Source of the DNA: Prostheceraeus crozeri
Taxonomy: Eukaryota > Platyhelminthes > Polycladida > Euryleptidae
Assembly: GCA_907163375.1 (NCBI GenBank)
Contig: CAJQUW010003056.1
Coordinates: 51,373-115,372, forward strand
DNA: 64,000 bases
Direction of reading: 5' to 3'
Position 1 is the stretch's first letter. The number at the start of each line of letters is the position of its first letter. The notes below the pieces were generated by a model that was given only the letters and a program-made list of their open reading frames with translations, was not told where the DNA came from and made no database searches. The position numbers were made by a program, and so were the translations under genes. Shown one piece after another: positions 59,568 through 64,000 of the stretch.

Positions 59568-60035
59568 CCCTACAGTGTACGGGTAAAAGAACACATGACA
59601 CATGCTGTTACTTCAGTATGTAAGCATGTAAACCAATGCAATGTGAACGAGATCGATATTATAACATACGAACAAGATCAAAAAAACATTAGACTAACAG
59701 AAGCGTTGATGATAAGAAAATTCCAACCAAAAATTAACTCCAGAAAACAGAGAGAACAATACAAACATTTCTTATTCATATAATGGATCTGCCTTTAATA
59801 TGTCATTTCTATGAGCATTTATCTCACTTATTTCTAATTCTATTTCTACCGCACATATTTCTACATTTACTTTTACATAACATATTTAACATAGAATGTT
59901 ATCTGTAATTTGAAAATTATAGGCACTGCTAAATCCTTTCTTCCCCTGACGCGTTCTGTGTACAGAAGAAAATTTGGGAATAAAACTTTAAGATCAAACA
60001 GCCTCGGCTATTTTAAAATCCAAACCAACATTATG
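59568..60035 (+). mobile_element. Penelope-like element 3' end
   Basis: The coding part (59568-59780) has VRVKEHMTHAV, CKHVNQCN, and EALMIRKFQPKINSRKQ, the last third of a GIY-YIG domain. It is followed by a 3' tail with a hammerhead-like motif: CTGACGC (59946), stem II TTCTG/CAGAA, GAAA (59968-59971). The end sequence GGCTATTTTAAAATCCAAACC has a 25-bp inverted partner at 56263-56287. Fossil fragment. Confidence 0.7.
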
Positions 60036-60474
60036 CTGTTTAGGAGAAATTACAAACTTTTATTGAAATTATAATTGCATGATTATGATAATGGATATTA
60101 ATTATATTAGATATATTAGATTATTTATTTAGATTTTATTATAGCTATTACAGTATTTTGCATGATATTTATGCCTATTAATGTTGCGCCTTTTTCGATT
60201 AGGCCCTATTTGATCTGGGTGGATCATAGATGGAAAGTAGTATTAGTGTTTTAGTGCTCTCATCGATAAAAGAATATGAAAATTGAAGAAATGTTCAAGT
60301 CATTGGAATATATTGTGTTGCTCTGTGCTAGTAGTCATTTGACCTGCACTTCATCATTATACCAAAGCAACCAAGTCTGTAGGCACAATTTTATGTTCTG
60401 ATGTCTGGTAAAACACACTAAATGCACTACTCCGCTGGCGAGAAAAGCAATATTGCCATCAATCCATGCCTTTT
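60036..60474. other. Intergenic, no gene recognised
   Basis: No supported structure. Confidence 0.4.
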
Positions 60475-61442
60475 TTAACCCTATCTGACCTGGGCTTTTT
60501 TTAACTGTCTCAGCCTGGGGAGGGGCCGATTCGGCCCTCAGATTTCCTAATATAAATTCTCAAATTTAATGAAATTAAATGCATACTGTATTTCGGGCAT
60601 GATCTTTTCAGTGGTGGAGTCGGTTTTTCAAAACTTTAATTTCTCCATGCTATAAATAGCAATTCAAAATTTGAAAGTGCATTTTTTACAAATTTTTGAT
60701 ACTTTTTATTGTTGCAAAACCAATCGCTTTGGAATGTTAAAAATACTAAAACACAACGCGAAAGTGTTCTATCTGGCATGTTTCTTGCTATATCAATGCT
60801 AATTTATTGCTTTTATTAATACATGTATAATAATGCTGTATGAATAGTATTTCAAATTTCAAACATTGAAACAGTAAAAAGTCTATTTTTTTCATGTGCG
60901 AGAATTTCATTCCAAATTGGCTATCTATCATTAGCTAGAATATATTATCACAAAGAAACCTAAATGAAGACAAATACGCAATTATTACAAGGATGCGTTT
61001 TTCCAAAAGTTTCATTATTCGTGTAAAAAAATGAGAAAATGTTCATTATTCTACTATTTATTCATGAGTAGTATATGGAGGATATAAGACTAAAACGCAT
61101 TCAAATACTATCCCAATATCATACTATAAAAAGCATTGATGTTATCAAAATCATTAATTTGTGTCTATTATGCAACACTACATTAATGTATTCGAGAAAA
61201 AGTTTGAAATGAGAGCAGAAAGCAAATTCCAACGATTTTTAGGCGTCGTAACTAGTTTTCATTTAGCTCGTAGGGCCAAAATATTTGGCCAAAATTAAAT
61301 CTTTTACTCCCAAAAGATGCGCAATTAAAAGTTAGGAAAAGTCACGGAAGGTAGAATTCTAACACAAAGATGTTCAGCTGTAGGATTAAAAAGTATCTAG
61401 GGCGGGGCCGAATCGGCCCCTCCCCAGGCCAGATAGGGTTAA
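60475..61442. mobile_element. piggyBac-like non-autonomous element (TTAA ends)
   Basis: TTAA|CCCTATCTGACCTGGG at the left and CCAGGCCAGATAGGG|TTAA at the right: a TTAA target duplication and CCCT-start inverted ends are hallmarks of piggyBac. A GGGGAGGGGCCGATTCGGCC block lies inside both ends (about 60520-60538 and 61403-61424). The ~960-bp interior is AT-rich and non-coding. Confidence 0.8.
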
Positions 61443-61850
61443 TGCATCGAACCAAATATTCACTATTCAGTTCTATACAGGTAGAGCTTGTCAGGCCAAT
61501 TAAAATCATTATCGCAAAATAGTTGCAAATTGATCTGGAAAATAAAATCGTGCCATTCTAGAGTTCTACATCGAGTATTCATGCCCTATTATGCAACCTT
61601 GCATCATGCGATTCCGTTAATCAAAATTGACATACGCCGTACATTGGACTGCTGTACTTGATAATACTGCGTATTTCAACAAGTGGTCTGATTTTTTTTG
61701 CTGCTTATCTCGTTAACGAAATTACATTTCGTGCACGTGTATATATTGATAATATACAGCTGAAAGCATCACTGAATAGATAGGCACGATTAGAATTTTA
61801 AAAAAATAGCTTTTTCTGGTAAATGATGCAGGAAAACCACACTTTATAAT
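61443..61850. other. Intergenic, no gene recognised
   Basis: No supported structure. Confidence 0.4.
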
Positions 61851-61854
61851 AAGA

Positions 61855-62290
61855 ATGTTTATTATCGACGCGTTTCGGTCGACAGCACTGCGACCACTAT
61901 CAAGACAAACTGGATGTGAAACATGATTGTATTGACACTGTAACATACAAAAATTCAAAATTCAAGGTCGCATACAGAAGTGAAAAACAGACGCACATGA
62001 GGGCATAGAGATGAGAGAGAACGAAACATAGAAATAGAATTAGTCAGAAAACCACAGAACTAAGAATAAGGTGCAAATTAAATAGACGACAAAACTCTGG
62101 TTGAGGTGAGAGGATCAACGAAAGAAAAACCGGAATTAAAATTCATACAATTAGGGTCAGAACTAATAAAACCGGATTCAAAAACACGACGAAGGCTAAC
62201 ATCAGAACTCCTTTTTAAAACAACAAAATTATCAAAATCAGGGTAGTGGTTATTACTAAAAGAATGAACTGAAAGGGCATTATTAGTGAC
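61855..62290 (-). mobile_element. Penelope-like element 3' end, minus strand
   Basis: Read on the minus strand, 62290-62078 encodes NNALSVHSFSNNHYPDFDNF, VVLKRSSDVSLRRVFESGFI, NCMNFNSGFSFVDP and VLSSI before the stop at 62078-62080. This is the carboxyl end that follows the GIY-YIG domain in many PLEs (H..-DF, R-x-x-x-ESG-x-I, N-x-x-x-G). About 170 bp downstream lies TTGATAGTGGTCG...CGACCGAAACGCGTCG (61905-61866), a hammerhead-like end with a strong stem II. Upstream domains are absent. Confidence 0.7.
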
Positions 62291-62687
62291 ATGTATTTTC
62301 CTTTTTTATTTGAAATATGCATGCAATTAGCCATTTTTATTTAATTGAATTTATCTTTAAGCTACGCAAGCTGCGTTATGATAGCAACTTCATCAATTTA
62401 CATCCTATGTACGAGGACTTATGTAGTATTTCTGTAAGACATAGATTTCTTTTCTTCTCATGCCTATTTTACTGGTTTTAAGCCTTAGCTGTTCTTTCAA
62501 ATTCAAAGCGTATTTTTACTTAAACGAAATTTGAATCTGAATCTGTCACTTGTCTTCAAAGCCCTTTACCTAAATCCTTGTATCCTTGCATCCTTCTCAT
62601 CATTGAAGAGAAAACAATAATGCTAGAATAATATAATTATAATTTACCCAAACCATTAAAAAAAGATTACCCTCAACTCAAATGTTC
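62291..62687. other. Intergenic, no gene recognised
   Basis: No inverted repeat matching the 8.5-kb transposon was seen here. Confidence 0.4.
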
Positions 62688-63310
62688 TCAAATATGTCTG
62701 CTGTTGTAGACTGATACTGCGGAAAGAAGACGATTGCCAAAACTTGGATACGATTCATTGATTTTGTACCGATTCCAAGTCTCCGAAAAGTCATAATGAG
62801 CTGCTTCAACCGACTGCTCATTCCACGGTCCTAAACCTGTTTTTTTCAATTTGCTATAAATACAATGAATTTTAGACGTTACCGGGAGTTTCAGGCGCAG
62901 AAATGCTGTCTTGAATTCTCCAATGGACTTTTCATAGTCAGACGATAAATTTTGTCCGAAGCAAAATTCAACGCAACGATTCAACGATTCAAATGCATGA
63001 ATATAAATGTTTTGTTGGGACGGGCATAATGTACGAAGCTTCGAAATATTGTTCAGCAGTTTGCGACATCCGTTTCCGGTAAAACTTCCACCGTAATATC
63101 CCTCACGCTCAACACAACATTGCGCCGTCCATTCCACAACGCCAGGCCAAACTTTTTCAAGTCCAACATACAATACATTTGCGCATCCAATTAACAAATG
63201 CAAACCTGGAGGTGGAATTACTTCCAAGAGTATCATATCTTCATGAAAGCCTTGAAGAATAATCGGATGTGATGCATTGTCAAATTTCTTTGCTTGCGAT
63301 CGATTACGGC
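62688..63310 (-). pseudogene. Second member of the unrecognised DDE-type family (C-terminal half)
   Basis: Without a stop it reads from about 63310 (EDGRNRSQAKKFDNASHPII) through VIPPPGLHLLIG, YYGGSFTGNGCRKLL, FGQNLSSDYEKSI, LPVTSKIHC, WNEQSVEAAHYDFSETW and ends YNSRHI at 62688. Every block has a counterpart in the 9.1-11.2 kb protein in the same order, but the two are clearly diverged. The N-terminal zinc region and both candidate Asp blocks are missing, upstream of a TCTAG that could be a splice acceptor near 63330. Either an exon of a spliced gene or a truncated transposon. Confidence 0.65.
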
Positions 63311-64000
63311 CATCTTCAACATTACATACTAGACATTACATCACTATATACTAGATATCGACGAGTTTATGCATAACTTAGCTTTAATCGAAATTTCGTG
63401 AATGGTTTTCTACAATTGACAATATTGTACTGTGTTATACTACTTGGAAATTTGAATTTTCGCGTAAATAGCTCGATGGATGATTTTAAATTTTACGTTT
63501 TACAACTTCCTACACATAACCAAACAAAAAAATGTCAACAGTTTTTCTGGAGAATATTGGTCATAATTTTTCGCCTTCAAGGGCACCGTGAATATGGAGA
63601 CTAATTATTATAGGTTAGATCTTACATTTCGCTCTTATCGCTCTTTTCCGCTTGTCTGAAAATTCTACTGATCCCACGAATCTAGTGCCTAAAAAATCTA
63701 GTTCACCCAGTGCCTGAAAAGCGATCTATTGTAAGTTATTTTATCAAAATGACTTTATTTATTATAAGTAATATGGTTAATGCACGACAACGTCGAGACC
63801 ACGAAGAGGTCGCGACGGGTAAGGCCTCAGCCACACTGAAAACAAAGCAAACACTAGCGTCCCGAGCGTCCTGAGCGTCTCGAGCAAACGTATGTCTATC
63901 GAGCAAACAGCCCCTATGTCAATTAGACTGAGTGTCACAGTAGAACTTTTCGGTCAATTTCGGTAGATCATTGCCATTGATAATAATTCGATTTCTATGG
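63311..64000. other. Window edge, no gene recognised
   Basis: Could contain upstream exons of the minus-strand DDE-type gene, but none was identified. A GTCTAG-rich patch lies at 63.33-63.36 kb. Confidence 0.35.

Overview
This is animal (metazoan) nuclear DNA. It is AT-rich and gene-poor, with spliced genes, a secreted C-type lectin and an alpha-2-macroglobulin/CD109-type exon. It is dominated by transposable elements, especially Penelope-like elements (PLEs) carrying GIY-YIG endonuclease domains. That mix suggests a marine invertebrate, perhaps a deuterostome such as an echinoderm or hemichordate; the species guess is weak. I found no CRISPR array, rRNA, convincing tRNA, LTR retrovirus or Polinton.

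Layout. 0-7 kb: mostly empty DNA, one short PLE with a 15-bp target duplication (3.16-4.10 kb), and a 103/104-bp satellite (4.36-5.39 kb). 7-13 kb: two nearly identical 1.34-kb direct repeats bracket a 3.09-kb inverted-repeat transposon whose protein I cannot assign to a named family. Its layout (zinc-binding N-terminus, DSGGG, VDLK...CxxC, PPPELHL, SEQASEAVH) recalls RAG1/Transib-type DDE transposases. A second, diverged member lies at 62.7-63.3 kb. 6.96-21.38 kb and 26.73-32.64 kb are two copies of an old segmental duplication. They differ by large insertions or deletions, including a block with a lectin gene and a LINE, a Harbinger-like element, and the 3-kb transposon.

33.7-36.6 kb holds a pogo/Tigger-type transposase gene with one recognisable intron. 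36.6-44.8 kb holds a second direct duplication (R1/R2), each copy carrying the same hAT insertion with the same 8-bp target site. Between R1 and R2 lies a decayed POGK-like pogo transposase that was itself hit by a PLE. 45.6-48.8 kb is a head-to-head pair of PLE copies with another PLE nested inside, both with clear target-site duplications. 50.65-51.16 kb is a 508-bp palindrome of the kind PLE terminal repeats form.

51.7-53.4 kb is the best host gene: a 566-codon exon encoding signal peptide plus MG1-MG4/5 of an A2M/CD109/TEP protein, ending at a good splice donor. The remaining exons are not recognisable in the window. 53.4-64 kb holds foldback/MITE-like elements (one piggyBac-like with TTAA ends), an unusual array of a degenerate ~60-bp motif in opposing orientations, and two more PLE 3' ends.

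The genes do not form a pathway. The recurring theme is repeated nesting of transposons plus local duplication. Hammerhead-ribozyme-like motifs occur beside most of the PLE ends.
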